64,000 bases of DNA from Betaproteobacteria bacterium (GCA_016709965.1 JADJLT010000002.1:1-64000); one strand, 5' to 3'. Counted from the stretch's first letter, positions 20,278 through 29,587 are shown. Notes: generated from the sequence alone by a model not told the origin. A program made the numbers and translations.

Positions 20278-22689
20278 ATGTCGAACCCCAACACGCTCCC
20301 GGAAACCGTCGAACTGCCGTTGCTGCCTCTGCGCGACGTCGTGGTGTTCCCGCACATGGTCATCCCGCTCTTCGTCGGCCGCCCGAAATCAATCAAGGCT
20401 CTTGAAATGGCCATGGAGGCTGGCAAGAACATTCTGCTGGTTGCACAGAAATCAGCGGCCAAGGATGAACCGGAACCCGAGGATCTGTATCGCATCGGCT
20501 GTATGGCCAACATACTGCAGATGCTCAAGTTGCCCGATGGTACTGTCAAGGTGCTGGTTGAGGGTACGCAGCGCGCCCGCGTAGAAGCCATCGAGGTGCA
20601 ATCGTCTGTCTTTATGGCAACAGCTGTTCCGATTCTGCAACCGGGCGTCGAAGACCATGAAATCGAGGCTATGCGCCGCGCCGTAGTCGCGCAATTCGAT
20701 CAGTTCGTCAAACTCAACAAGAAAATCCCGCCTGAGGTACTGTCTTCAATTGCCGGAATTGAAGATGCCGGCCGCCTTGCAGACTCCATCGCCGCACATC
20801 TGCCGCTCAAACTTGAGCAAAAGCAGGAAGTTCTGGAGATGGAAAGTATTCGCGACCGAATCGACCGCCTGCTTTCCCAGCTCGAAGCTGAAATTGACAT
20901 TCTTCAGGTCGAAAAGCGCATCCGAGGCCGCGTCAAGCGCCAAATGGAAAAAAGTCAGCGCGAGTATTATTTGAATGAACAGGTCAAAGCTATCCAGAAG
21001 GAGCTCGGCGAAGGTGAAGAAGGCGCCGATCTGGAAGAGCTGGACAAGAAGATCAAATCCGCAGGCATGAGCAAGGAAGGCCAGGCCAAGGCTGAAGGCG
21101 AACTGAAAAAACTGCGCCTGATGTCGCCAATGTCAGCAGAAGCCACCGTTGTCCGTAATTTCATCGAGACGCTGATCGGCCTGCCTTGGCGCAAGAAAAC
21201 CAGGACCAACAAGGACTTGCTGGCCGCAGAAAAGGTTCTTGATGCTGACCATTTTGGCCTGGAAAAGGTCAAGGAGCGCATCGTTGAATATCTTGCTGTT
21301 CAGCAACGTGTCGACAAGGTCAAGGCGCCGATTCTCTGCCTGGTTGGTCCCCCGGGTGTCGGCAAGACATCTCTCGGCCAATCCATTGCCAAAGCGACGA
21401 ACCGCAAGTTTGTTCGTATGGCTTTGGGTGGCGTTCGTGATGAAGCGGAAATCCGCGGTCACCGTCGCACCTACATCGGGTCCATGCCGGGCAAGATTCT
21501 GCAAAGCCTGACCAAAGTCGGGGTACGAAATCCCCTTTTCCTGCTGGATGAGGTGGATAAGCTCGGCCAGGATTTTCGGGGTGATCCCTCTTCCGCACTG
21601 CTTGAAGTGCTCGATCCGGAACAGAACCATACCTTCCAGGACCACTATGTGGAAGTCGATTTCGACCTCTCCGATGTCATGTTCGTTGCCACAGCAAATA
21701 CGCTGAACATCCCGGCTCCCTTGCTAGACCGGATGGAAGTCATTCGCTTGTCAGGCTACACGGAAGATGAGAAGGTCAATATTGCTATGCGCTATCTGTT
21801 GCCCAAGCAAATAAAGAATAACGGTCTAAAGAAGACAGAAATCGCAGTTGCCGACAGCGCCATTCGCGACATCGTTCGCTACTACACCCGTGAAGCGGGT
21901 GTTCGAGCACTGGAACGCGAAATTTCGAAGATTTGTCGCAAAGTCGTTAAGACCCTCGTATTGAAGAAGCGCGATACAAAAATTGCGGTCAACGCAAGAA
22001 ACCTCGATAAATTCCTGGGGGTACGTCGTTACAGCTTCGGCATGGCTGAGAAAGAAAATCAGGTCGGTCAGGTAACCGGTCTGGCATGGACAGAAGTCGG
22101 TGGAGAACTGCTGACCATTGAATGTGCCATCATGCCAGGCAAGGGCAACATCATTCGCACTGGTTCGCTGGGCGATGTCATGAAAGAATCAGTCGAAGCG
22201 GCACGCTCCGTCGTTCGTGCCCGTGCTCGTCGCCTTGGCATCAAGGACGAAACATTCGAGAAAACGGATATCCATATTCACGTTCCTGAAGGCGCAACGC
22301 CCAAAGACGGCCCATCGGCTGGTGGTGCCATGACAACAGCCTTGGTTTCGTCATATACCGGCATTCCAGTTCGTTGCGATGTGTGCATGACCGGCGAAAT
22401 CACACTGCGCGGCGAGGTTCTACCGATCGGTGGCCTCAAGGAAAAGCTGCTGGCCGCCGTTCGCGGTGGTTTGAAGATGGCGCTGATTCCGGAGGAGAAC
22501 ATCAAGGACCTCACCGAGATTCCCGACAACATCAAAAACAAGATTGAAATCGTTCCGGTTAAATGGATCGACCAGGTATTGGAGCGTGCGCTGGAGCGTA
22601 TGCCGGAAGCACTTCCGGAACCCACAGTTGCAGACGCTGGCGTCCAGTCGTCAGCAGAATCTGCCGCAAAGACATTGCTTACACATTGA
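20278..22689 (+). CDS. lon: ATP-dependent Lon protease
   Basis: The 803-residue LonA protein has an N-terminal substrate-binding domain (ETVELPLLPLRDVVVFPHMV). A coiled-coil stretch near residues 200-300 follows, then an AAA+ module (LVGPPGVGKTSLGQSIA; PLFLLDEVDKL). The C-terminal peptidase has a Ser-Lys dyad: Ser in PKDGPSAGGAMT and Lys in GGLKEKLLAAVR. It degrades misfolded and regulatory proteins in the cytoplasm. The end has a slightly longer tail (TVADAGVQSSAESAAKTLLTH) than the E. coli protein. Confidence 0.97.
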   Translation: MSNPNTLPETVELPLLPLRDVVVFPHMVIPLFVGRPKSIKALEMAMEAGKNILLVAQKSAAKDEPEPEDLYRIGCMANILQMLKLPDGTVKVLVEGTQRARVEAIEVQSSVFMATAVPILQPGVEDHEIEAMRRAVVAQFDQFVKLNKKIPPEVLSSIAGIEDAGRLADSIAAHLPLKLEQKQEVLEMESIRDRIDRLLSQLEAEIDILQVEKRIRGRVKRQMEKSQREYYLNEQVKAIQKELGEGEEGADLEELDKKIKSAGMSKEGQAKAEGELKKLRLMSPMSAEATVVRNFIETLIGLPWRKKTRTNKDLLAAEKVLDADHFGLEKVKERIVEYLAVQQRVDKVKAPILCLVGPPGVGKTSLGQSIAKATNRKFVRMALGGVRDEAEIRGHRRTYIGSMPGKILQSLTKVGVRNPLFLLDEVDKLGQDFRGDPSSALLEVLDPEQNHTFQDHYVEVDFDLSDVMFVATANTLNIPAPLLDRMEVIRLSGYTEDEKVNIAMRYLLPKQIKNNGLKKTEIAVADSAIRDIVRYYTREAGVRALEREISKICRKVVKTLVLKKRDTKIAVNARNLDKFLGVRRYSFGMAEKENQVGQVTGLAWTEVGGELLTIECAIMPGKGNIIRTGSLGDVMKESVEAARSVVRARARRLGIKDETFEKTDIHIHVPEGATPKDGPSAGGAMTTALVSSYTGIPVRCDVCMTGEITLRGEVLPIGGLKEKLLAAVRGGLKMALIPEENIKDLTEIPDNIKNKIEIVPVKWIDQVLERALERMPEALPEPTVADAGVQSSAESAAKTLLTH

Positions 22690-22771
22690 TTCACAAGGAA
22701 AGGATGCCCCCGTAATAAGTCCGGCATCCTTTCCTCTGCGCTCTTCCCCTGACAACTCCCTGTAAATCCAC

Positions 22772-22801
22772 TTGACACAAGGATTTCGGCGGAGCTATAA
22801 A
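22772..22801 (+). promoter_or_regulatory. Sigma-70 type promoter of the HU gene
   Basis: TTGACA at 22772-22777 and TATAAA at 22796-22801 are separated by 18 bases and lie about 50 bases before the HU start codon. Confidence 0.75.
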
Positions 22802-22852
22802 TTCGTCCTCGCAAACTTTTCATCACTTCAAATCGAATTTTAGGGGACGTAA

Positions 22853-23125
22853 ATGAACAAGACTGAACTAATCGACGCCATCGCCGTTCAAGCCGATATT
22901 TCCAAAGCCGCCGCAGGCCGAGCACTGGATGCAGCGGTTGACTCCATCAAGGGAGCGCTGAATGCAGGCGACACGGTTAGCCTGATTGGCTTCGGTACAT
23001 TTTACGTTGGCGAACGCGCCGCTCGTACGGGCCGTAATCCTCGCACAGGCAAGACACTGGAGATCAAAGCCGCCAGATCGCCTAAGTTCCGTGCTGGCAA
23101 AGGCTTGAAGGATGCCTGTAATTGA
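22853..23125 (+). CDS. hupB: DNA-binding protein HU-beta
   Basis: This 90-residue nucleoid protein binds and bends DNA as a dimer. It shows the family pattern [11 protein letters not shown], then [20 protein letters not shown], with NPRTGK in the beta-arm at the DNA-binding loop. It ends [13 protein letters not shown]. It has its own strong promoter and a ggggacg ribosome binding region, and is followed immediately by tRNA-Val, perhaps in the same transcript. Confidence 0.96.
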   Translation: MNKTELIDAIAVQADISKAAAGRALDAAVDSIKGALNAGDTVSLIGFGTFYVGERAARTGRNPRTGKTLEIKAARSPKFRAGKGLKDACN

Positions 23126-23134
23126 TTTTATTTT

Positions 23135-23210
23135 GGGTGCTTAGCTCAGTTGGTAGAGCGTCGCCCTTACAAGGCGAATGTCGGGGGTTCGAGCCCCTCA
23201 GCACCCACCA
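23135..23210 (+). tRNA. tRNA-Val (TAC)
   Basis: The 76-nt cloverleaf has acceptor GGGTGCT pairing with AGCACCC, anticodon loop CTTACAA (TAC), T-arm GGGGTTCGAGCCCC and an encoded CCA. Confidence 0.96.
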
Positions 23211-23234
23211 AAAACTCAGAAATGACAAGTCGAA

Positions 23235-23257
23235 CCCCGCCCGCAAAGCGGGGTTTT
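23235..23257 (+). terminator. Rho-independent terminator after tRNA-Val
   Basis: CCCCGC (23235-23240) pairs with GCGGGG (23248-23253) and is followed by TTTT. Confidence 0.8.
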
Positions 23258-23273
23258 GTTTGATAATGCTTTC

Positions 23274-24152
23274 ATGAAACCTACAGAAATCGCTAACGAT
23301 CAGGACAAAAAAGGTGAAGCGCTAAAAAACCAACGCTTCGAAATGCTGACTGACATCGCAAAAGAGCTTTCTGGCGAAGTCGTCTTCCCAACCTATTTCG
23401 ATGCTGTTCTTCGTCTGCGTAAAGTCCTGCACGATCCTGCAGAGACCATTGCGAATATTGCCCATGCAGTTTCGGTTGAGCCGCTGATTTCTGCAAAATT
23501 GCTGCATCTGGCCAACTCGGTGGTCTTCAATCCAGAAGGTCGTGAATTGGTTGACCTAAAATCGGCAATTCATCGGCTTGGTCTCAATGCTGTACGCACC
23601 GCATCGCTCAGTATCGTGATGACCCAACTCATGCGTGCCAAGGGTATGGCTGAGTTTTCCAGCATTACCCATTCGCTATGGGAGCATTCGATCCATTGCG
23701 CTGCTGCAGCCAACGTAATCGCCCGTCAAATGACCAACCAAAATGCTGATGAAGCGATGCTGGCTGGCTTGATACATGACCTCGGCGCGTTCTATATGCT
23801 CTATCGGGCCACTCAGTACGAGGAATTGCGCCATCGCCCGGAGAGTATCAAGTATCTGATTGTTCAATGGCACGAAAGCATTGGTGTTTCCTTGCTAAAT
23901 GCGTTGGGACTTCCCGATGAAATTGTCGAGGCAACCATTGATCATGACCACATGCGAACAACCCCAACGACAATCAGGAACTTGGCAGACGTTATTTACG
24001 TCGCCAATATGCTCAGCGGTGGGCATTTTGAATGGCTAATGCAGGATCAACCGGAATTGCCAATCGAACTGGCTTCAATTGAAGAGAAATACGGGTATTT
24101 GCGGCCGGAAATTGAAGCGCTGGCCCAAGAGATGCGGAGCAGTTTTGCCTGA
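23274..24152 (+). CDS. HDOD-domain signalling protein
   Basis: The 292-residue protein is dominated by an HDOD domain, a degenerate relative of HD phosphohydrolases found in bacterial signalling proteins. Typical stretches are VFPTYFDAVLRLRKVLHDP, SVEPLISAKLLHLANS, AIHRLGLNAVRTASLSIVM and LAGLIHDLGAFYML, where one HD pair is kept. No output domain is attached. The ATG at 23274 is used; a more upstream TTG would lie within the terminator T-run. Partner and stimulus are unknown. Confidence 0.85.
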   Translation: MKPTEIANDQDKKGEALKNQRFEMLTDIAKELSGEVVFPTYFDAVLRLRKVLHDPAETIANIAHAVSVEPLISAKLLHLANSVVFNPEGRELVDLKSAIHRLGLNAVRTASLSIVMTQLMRAKGMAEFSSITHSLWEHSIHCAAAANVIARQMTNQNADEAMLAGLIHDLGAFYMLYRATQYEELRHRPESIKYLIVQWHESIGVSLLNALGLPDEIVEATIDHDHMRTTPTTIRNLADVIYVANMLSGGHFEWLMQDQPELPIELASIEEKYGYLRPEIEALAQEMRSSFA

Positions 24153-24160
24153 AAGCTCGA

Positions 24161-24922
24161 TCAACACTTACGCCCGTGGCTGGTCTTGACCTGTGTCGAT
24201 GCCAATACCCCGCGAAGAATATTGATTTCATCTTTTTCCAAGCGCGCCCGACCAAATAGACGACGCAGCTTTTGAAGCAAACGCCCTGGCTGCGCTGGAT
24301 TGAAGAATCCTGTATCTGTCATTACAGTTTCCAAATGGGCGTAAAGACCTTCAACTTCATCATGAGTGGCCATCGGCGAAGAAAAAGGTGTGACGCCTTG
24401 CGCTAAAGCAGGCGGCATTGAGTCAAAGGCTGCCATACGACATTCGTAAGAAAGAACTTGAACGGCTGATCCCAAATTTAACGAGCTGAATTGGGGATTG
24501 GTAGGAATGCTCACGGCTGCATGGCAGTAGAGGATTTCTTCGTTACTAAGACCAACTGTTTCATTGCCAAAAACCAGGGCAACATCCCCCTGCCCTGCCT
24601 CAATCAAGAGGCGTGCCACTGTTTCGCGCGGTGCGCCTATTACCGGCCCAATATCACGTTGCCGTGCAGAAAGCGCAACAGCAAAAGACGCTCCCGCTAG
24701 CGCCTCTTTCAGTGACGACGTAACCGTGGCGTTTTGCAACAGGTCAACCGCGCCGGTTGCCCGCGTATCTGCCTCTTGGTCGGGGAATTTTTTGGGCTCG
24801 ACAAGATACAGTTTCGAAAGACCCATCGTCTTCATTGCCCTCGCTGCCGCACCGATATTGCCGGGGTGACTGGTGCGGCACAGAACAACTCGAATACGCG
24901 AAAGCAGGACTTCTGGGTTCAT
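24161..24922 (-). CDS. trmJ: tRNA (cytidine/uridine-2'-O-) methyltransferase TrmJ
   Basis: This 253-residue SPOUT-family enzyme in E. coli 2'-O-methylates position 32 of certain tRNAs using S-adenosylmethionine. The fold signatures are VVLCRTSHPGNIGAAARAMK, then KLYLVEPKKFPD, VALVFGNETVGLSNEE and IPTNPQFSSLNLGSAVQVL, which together form the knot and SAM site. A C-terminal helical extension follows. It is convergent with the HDOD gene and divergent from suhB. Confidence 0.92.
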   Translation of the reverse strand: MNPEVLLSRIRVVLCRTSHPGNIGAAARAMKTMGLSKLYLVEPKKFPDQEADTRATGAVDLLQNATVTSSLKEALAGASFAVALSARQRDIGPVIGAPRETVARLLIEAGQGDVALVFGNETVGLSNEEILYCHAAVSIPTNPQFSSLNLGSAVQVLSYECRMAAFDSMPPALAQGVTPFSSPMATHDEVEGLYAHLETVMTDTGFFNPAQPGRLLQKLRRLFGRARLEKDEINILRGVLASTQVKTSHGRKC

Positions 24923-24989
24923 AGTGTAAAATTCGTTCTTTCAAATATATTTCGGGTGGCCCTGCCCCCCGCAAAAGCTCTTTAAGCTC

Positions 24990-25805
24990 ATGCATCCAAC
25001 TCTGAATATTGCCATCAAGGCAGCGCGTCGCGCTGGCCAGATCATCAATCGTGCGTCTAACGACCTGGATTTACTCAAGGTCACCACCAAACAACCTAAC
25101 GACTACGTAACTGAAGTCGATAAAGCAGCTGAAGCTGCAATTATTGAAACCTTGGTGGATGCCTACCCCGGATACGGCATTTTAGCAGAGGAGTCCGGCG
25201 CGACCGCCTCGAGCAATGGTAGCGGTGATTCAGAGTATCAGTGGATCATCGATCCACTCGATGGCACAACCAATTTTATCCACGGTCTCCCCCAGTATGC
25301 CGTATCTATAGCACTGGCAAAGGGCGGGGTGATTGAACAAGCCGTTGTCTTCGACCCCAATCGCAATGAACTATTCACAGCCAGCAAAGGTGCGGGTGCA
25401 TTCCTTAACGAGCGTCGCATTCGCGTCTCCAAGCGCACCAAACTTCAGGACTCACTGATTGGAACCGGCTTCCCGTACCGAATGTTCGATCACATAGACA
25501 CCTACATCGCTATCTTCAAAGAACTGACTCAGAAGACTGCCGGACAACGTCGTCCCGGGGCTGCCTCACTTGACTTGGCATATGTTGCCTGTGGTCGTTA
25601 CGACGGATTTTGGGAGTTTGGCCTCTCTCCGTGGGACATGGCAGCGGGTGCGCTCCTAATCTCCGAAGCAGGTGGTCTGGTGAGTGATCTGCGCGGTGAT
25701 GCCACTTACCTGGAATCTGGAAATCTCGTTGCAGGCACTCCTAAAGTATTCGCCCCGCTACTTAAACTTATCCAAGACAAGCTACCGGAATCTGTTCGAG
25801 GCTAA
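24990..25805 (+). CDS. suhB: Inositol monophosphatase family protein (SuhB-like)
   Basis: The 271-residue Mg-dependent phosphatase has the metal-binding motifs ILAEESG (Glu), [12 protein letters not shown] and the C-terminal [18 protein letters not shown]. In proteobacteria the SuhB homologue also takes part in rRNA antitermination and is often next to trmJ, as here. It is followed by a strong terminator. Whether the main role is dephosphorylation or RNA-polymerase-linked cannot be told from sequence. Confidence 0.93.
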   Translation: MHPTLNIAIKAARRAGQIINRASNDLDLLKVTTKQPNDYVTEVDKAAEAAIIETLVDAYPGYGILAEESGATASSNGSGDSEYQWIIDPLDGTTNFIHGLPQYAVSIALAKGGVIEQAVVFDPNRNELFTASKGAGAFLNERRIRVSKRTKLQDSLIGTGFPYRMFDHIDTYIAIFKELTQKTAGQRRPGAASLDLAYVACGRYDGFWEFGLSPWDMAAGALLISEAGGLVSDLRGDATYLESGNLVAGTPKVFAPLLKLIQDKLPESVRG

Positions 25806-25818
25806 CCAAAATAGAAAT

Positions 25819-25844
25819 CAAAAAGCACCTTTAGGTGCTTTTTT
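25819..25844 (+). terminator. Rho-independent terminator after suhB
   Basis: AAAAGCACCT and AGGTGCTTTT form a perfect stem with a 2-base tip (an effective loop of 4), followed by more T residues. Confidence 0.88.
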
Positions 25845-25886
25845 TCGAATGTGCAGTAGTATCGCAATACAAAGTCCGGCAAAAAA

Positions 25887-26093
25887 CTATAGCGATTCGT
25901 CTTTCTCGCCAGATCGATCGAGACGCCTATCAAGGCGCTCATCCGGGTTAGCAAAATAACAATCAAGTGCATCCTTCAGGTTTTCGACCGCTTCTTCCTT
26001 GGTCAAACCGTCGGTTGAGATATCCAGCTCTATGCACCGAGCAACAAAAACTCCGCCTTCTTGATCAATTGTAAAATTCAACTTCTCTACCAT
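25887..26093 (-). CDS. HicB-like (UPF0150) small protein, no HicA partner
   Basis: The 68-residue protein has the HicB/UPF0150 fold signature: FTIDQEGGVFVARCIELDIS, then STDGLTKEEAVENLKDALD. It stops without the DNA-binding tail seen in full HicB antitoxins, ending instead in a charged RLDRRLDRSGEKDE stretch. No HicA toxin is encoded on either side within the available gaps. It may be an orphan antitoxin, a solitary regulator or a remnant. Confidence 0.75.
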   Translation of the reverse strand: MVEKLNFTIDQEGGVFVARCIELDISTDGLTKEEAVENLKDALDCYFANPDERLDRRLDRSGEKDESL

Positions 26094-26180
26094 AAATTAA
26101 ATCTCGCACACTTTGAGGTAGCCCCCCAAAGCACGCCCCCCTCCATTTCAATCAGTCACGAACTACTTTTATGGAACAAC

Positions 26181-26206
26181 AAAAAGCGCCCTATAGGGCG
26201 CTTTTT
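26181..26206 (-). terminator. Rho-independent terminator after tRNA-Ser
   Basis: AAAAAGCGCCC and GGGCGCTTTTT form a nearly perfect palindrome 10 bases past the tRNA 3' end. It could work in both directions. Confidence 0.85.
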
Positions 26207-26216
26207 GTGTAATTTT

Positions 26217-26307
26217 TGGCGGAGGAGGCGGGATTCGAACCCGCGGTAGGGGATTACCCTACACACGCTTTCCAGGCGTGCGACTTAAACCACTCATCCA
26301 CCCCTCC
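26217..26307 (-). tRNA. tRNA-Ser (GGA)
   Basis: The 91-nt class II tRNA has acceptor GGAGGGG pairing with CTCCTCC, a long variable arm, anticodon loop CTGGAAA (GGA) and an encoded CCA. Confidence 0.95.
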
Positions 26308-26342
26308 GGAAGCCGCGCATTGTAGCAGAACAACGGCTTTGG

Positions 26343-26612
26343 TCAAATAGACTTTCGGATAAATGCCAGCCCCAGCCATAGAAGCACCAGGATGACAAAG
26401 CTGAAAATACCACCAGCTACAGGCCCCGCGCATGCTGGCAATACCGAGGCAAGCAGCTTGCGTGGCGCATTGGTAATCAGATCAAATAGTCGATAGACAT
26501 AATTATCCGCTCTGTTTCGCCCTGCCACGAGGTAAAGAAATCCTTGCCCAGCCAAGCATAGAGCAAGCATTTCTATTACAGACCTTACTGCACTAATCAG
26601 GAACAAGGTCAC
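26343..26612 (-). CDS. Small inner-membrane protein of unknown function
   Basis: The 89-residue product has two clear hydrophobic segments, near residues 10-30 (IEMLALCLAGQGFLYLVAG) and 65-85 (GIFSFVILVLLWLGLAFI), joined by a polar loop. It lies 9 bases downstream of the DUF4212 gene and is probably part of the symporter operon. No family is recognised. Confidence 0.65.
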   Translation of the reverse strand: MTLFLISAVRSVIEMLALCLAGQGFLYLVAGRNRADNYVYRLFDLITNAPRKLLASVLPACAGPVAGGIFSFVILVLLWLGLAFIRKSI

Positions 26613-26621
26613 CGTAGGCCG

Positions 26622-26870
26622 TCAGTCATCTTCAATACCAAACTCGGCATCGATTCTTATCATCTGTCGGTTGTACCACCAAATAATAAGCAAATAAATT
26701 ACAAGGGTGCCCTGCGCAGCCATGTAGAAGCCCAAAGGAAAGCCAAGAATAAGAATTTCGTTGGCATCTCTGGCAAACCAGGTCAGGCCGAATGTAGTGA
26801 ACACCCAGACGAACAGTAAAGAGAAGGTCAGGCGCCGGGTTTTGCGCCAATAGGCGTCCGATTTCGCCAT
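26622..26870 (-). CDS. DUF4212 small subunit of a sodium:solute symporter
   Basis: The 82-residue membrane protein has two spans, FSLLFVWVFTTFGLTWFA and GTLVIYLLIIWWYN, and the family pattern YWRKTRRLTFSLL at the start. DUF4212 proteins are the small partner of VC_2705-type symporters. The gene shares a base with the start of that gene's stop region (26870), a very tight coupling that supports a two-subunit transporter. Confidence 0.9.
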   Translation of the reverse strand: MAKSDAYWRKTRRLTFSLLFVWVFTTFGLTWFARDANEILILGFPLGFYMAAQGTLVIYLLIIWWYNRQMIRIDAEFGIEDD

Positions 26871-28903
26871 TATGACTCCCCCGAGTTACGGAAGCGTATC
26901 GTCTTCAGGAAGCTTGCTGCACTCGGATCTGGACGCGTAAAGAGACTGACAAGCACGATAGTCAAAAATCCGGCAATAACGCCAAATAGCCCCCCCGAGG
27001 TAGATTCAACATGAAACCAGGGATCCATATTGAATCCACTGATACCAAGCACGGGAATGCTGTCAAATTCGACACGAAAAATGTAGTAAATGGTGAGAGT
27101 AATGCCTACAAGCATGCCGGCAAGTGCCCCTGCGCGCGTCGCTCGTTCCCAAAAAATTCCTAGTACAAGGGCAGGAAAGAATGCGGAGCCTGCAATTGAA
27201 AATGCCCAAGCCACCATGGAGAGAATAGTTCCTGGCTTTTGAGCCGCAACGGTCGCAGCCAATACAGCTACGACCAACAACATTGATTTCGAAATTACCA
27301 GACGGAATTGGGTTGAAGCGTCAGGCCGGATAATGCGGTAATAGACGTCATGTGACAGGGCGCTGGTGATGGTCAGTAGCAGGCCATCTGCCGTAGATAA
27401 CGCTGCCGCCAACCCGCCAGCCGCGACAAGACCGGAGACCACATAGGGCATGCCCGCGATTTCCGGGGTTGCCAGGACGATCACATCGGGATTCAGCGAT
27501 AGTTCGGCCAGTTGGAGAATGCCATCACCGTTGATGTCCTCAATGCTGACCAGCCCGATTTTTGACCACGCGGCAACCCAGCCCGGCAATTTGGTAATGG
27601 GAATTTCAGCGAGGTGCGACAAGACTTCATATTTTGCAAAAACCGCGTAAGCCGGCGCGGTGATGTACAAGAGCAAGATAAATAGTAACGACCAGAACAC
27701 CGATTCTCGGGCCTGACGAACTGTTGGCGTAGTGTAGTAGCGTGTCAGAACATGCGGTAATGCAGCTGTGCCAATAGTCAGGCAAAAGATTAGCGCCAGA
27801 AAATTGATCCGCAAAACATCCCGCTCTTCTGGCGTTTCACCGGGAAAAGCTTCACCGTGGTGAATCGGCGGCTTGCTACGGTCAACGGCGGAAAACATGG
27901 CATTTTCCCAACGCGCTCTGGCCTGATCTGGATCGTGCGGTAGATCTCGACGCTGCCGTTCAAGAACGACAATGTCTTTCATCTGTGCATCGCTGGCCTT
28001 GAGCTGATTGATCTGAACAGATAACTGTTCTCGCTCGAAGCTCAATGAGTACGGCAGCTGCATGATTTTCTGAGCATACAAATCTGCCCGTTCACGGTAG
28101 AGCTGCCGTACTTGAATTTCTGCTGGTGTCTCGAATAGACGGTTCTCCAACTGCGTAACCTGCTGCAGTACCTGCCCATAAACCAGTTGTGGTACTGGAT
28201 TACCAGTGACGTTATAGGAAAGAATGGCAACCGGAGTAATGTAGGCAACGATCAGAATCAGATATTGGGCTACCTGTGTCCACGTCACCGCTCGCATCCC
28301 GCCCAGAAAGGAGCAGACCAGGATACCCGCCAGACCAACGAAGACACCAATCTCGAATTGGAGGCTGACAAAACGGCTGGTGATAACTCCAACCCCATAG
28401 ATTTGCGCCACCACGTAGACGAAGGACGCCAGAATTGCGGCGCCAACAGCAACGAGGCGAATGGCATTCCCGCCATAGCGTGCACCCAAAAAATCCGGCA
28501 CTGTATATTGGCCGAAACGTCGCAGATAAGGTGCGAGTAACAGCGCGACCAGGACAAACCCCCCTGTCCAGCCAATAACATAGGCCAAACCCTGAAAGCC
28601 TGACAGATAGAGGGTGCCCGCCAGACCGATAAATGACGCAGCACTCATCCAGTCAGCGCCGGTCGCCATGCCATTAAAGAAGGCTGGAACACGCCGACCG
28701 GCTACGTAGTACTCCGAAACGTCAGCCGTCCGGCTAACAATGCCGATGATGGCATACATGGAGATGGTAAAAAACAAGAAGGAGTAGCCGATCCAACGCG
28801 GCGACATTCCGTTTTTTTCCAGCACAGCAAGCATCCCGACAAACGACAGGAAGCCACCTGTGTAATACAGGTAATAGCGCTGCAGTTTGGTCAGAGAGCG
28901 CAC
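26870..28903 (-). CDS. Sodium:solute symporter, VC_2705 subfamily (acetate-type)
   Basis: This 677-residue SLC5-type transporter has about 13 membrane spans. Family text includes YVAGRRVPAFFNGMATGADW, SAASFIGLAGTLYLSGFQG and ALSTADGLLLTITSALSHD. Between spans (about residues 240-350) there is a hydrophilic, helical insertion rich in Glu, Gln and Arg (QVTQLENRLFETPAEIQVRQ and onward). Such an insertion is known for the VC_2705 group but not for ActP. The start is GTG. With acetyl-CoA synthetase and an SLC5-fused kinase in the same locus, acetate or another short monocarboxylate is the likely substrate, by inference. Confidence 0.9.
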   Translation of the reverse strand: MRSLTKLQRYYLYYTGGFLSFVGMLAVLEKNGMSPRWIGYSFLFFTISMYAIIGIVSRTADVSEYYVAGRRVPAFFNGMATGADWMSAASFIGLAGTLYLSGFQGLAYVIGWTGGFVLVALLLAPYLRRFGQYTVPDFLGARYGGNAIRLVAVGAAILASFVYVVAQIYGVGVITSRFVSLQFEIGVFVGLAGILVCSFLGGMRAVTWTQVAQYLILIVAYITPVAILSYNVTGNPVPQLVYGQVLQQVTQLENRLFETPAEIQVRQLYRERADLYAQKIMQLPYSLSFEREQLSVQINQLKASDAQMKDIVVLERQRRDLPHDPDQARARWENAMFSAVDRSKPPIHHGEAFPGETPEERDVLRINFLALIFCLTIGTAALPHVLTRYYTTPTVRQARESVFWSLLFILLLYITAPAYAVFAKYEVLSHLAEIPITKLPGWVAAWSKIGLVSIEDINGDGILQLAELSLNPDVIVLATPEIAGMPYVVSGLVAAGGLAAALSTADGLLLTITSALSHDVYYRIIRPDASTQFRLVISKSMLLVVAVLAATVAAQKPGTILSMVAWAFSIAGSAFFPALVLGIFWERATRAGALAGMLVGITLTIYYIFRVEFDSIPVLGISGFNMDPWFHVESTSGGLFGVIAGFLTIVLVSLFTRPDPSAASFLKTIRFRNSGES
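27873..27886 (+). repeat. Dispersed motif copy a (inside symporter gene)
   Basis: TTGCTACGGTCAAC lies in the hydrophilic insertion of the VC_2705-type symporter, read on the other strand as VDRSK. Confidence 0.5.
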
Positions 28904-28915
28904 AGCCCTTTGCTG

Positions 28916-29587
28916 CTAGTGATTTCGACGGAGGAAACTGCTGGCCTGGGACTCTTCGATCAACCGGCTCGCGGTATCGATCTCCTTGCTCACGGCACGG
29001 ACAGTCAGCATCTGAAAAATCCGGGCTAGCAGCAGCGTGTTGGCCATGGCATCACGCCGACCAGTTCCGGCCTCAAGGCCAAATTCATCAATCCAGTGGT
29101 CCAGCGGCATAACCGTATGGCCCTTATCTTCAAACATCGCAGGAAGCAGCCAGGCGAGGTCTATCCACTGGGGCTGAAAATCCACATTGAGGCGTTCTTT
29201 GAAGGCGCGGTGCAGGAAGCCTCCCACATAAGGAATATGATAAGTCACCAATGGTGCCTTGGCAGCAAATAGCAAAAACGCCGTTAATTGCCGGTCGACC
29301 GCAGCACCCTCACCATCCAGCGTCGAAAAGTCCACGTAGAAGGTATCGTCGGGCTGGACAGCCCCCTTCCAGATTGACGTTGCAGCCAAACCAAGTAATT
29401 TGTCACTATCAGGATTGGAGCCGCTACTGACGATATCAACGACAACGTATCGCGTATGGAAATGAAGTTCTTCCATGCTCGGCGCGGCACTGCGCCGCCA
29501 GGCTTCAAGTGAGGCCTGCACATCGCCTGGAAGGCTTGCTGGGGCACCACCCTTAAACAGAAATTTCTTCAGCCCGAGCATGGTCAT
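28916..29587 (-). CDS. DnaQ-like 3'-5' exonuclease fold, degenerate
   Basis: The 223-residue protein fits the DnaQ/RNase T fold, but the metal-binding residues of the DEDD family are largely replaced. Motif I reads VVVDIVSSGSNPDSD, keeping Asp51 but with Val where Glu is expected. Motif II reads YHIPYVGGFLHRAF, with Gly for Asp. Motif III reads GRRDAMANTLLLARI, with Asn at the usual Asp and no His. It is therefore probably not a nuclease and may bind nucleotide or nucleic acid. Its ATG overlaps the stop of the cNMP/CBS/DUF294 gene as ATGA, which points to joint function with that regulator. Confidence 0.78.
   Translation of the reverse strand: MTMLGLKKFLFKGGAPASLPGDVQASLEAWRRSAAPSMEELHFHTRYVVVDIVSSGSNPDSDKLLGLAATSIWKGAVQPDDTFYVDFSTLDGEGAAVDRQLTAFLLFAAKAPLVTYHIPYVGGFLHRAFKERLNVDFQPQWIDLAWLLPAMFEDKGHTVMPLDHWIDEFGLEAGTGRRDAMANTLLLARIFQMLTVRAVSKEIDTASRLIEESQASSFLRRNH

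Noticed and set aside
25845..26216. A HicA toxin gene next to the HicB-like gene
   Set aside because: The flanking gaps are too short and contain no HicA-like frame.
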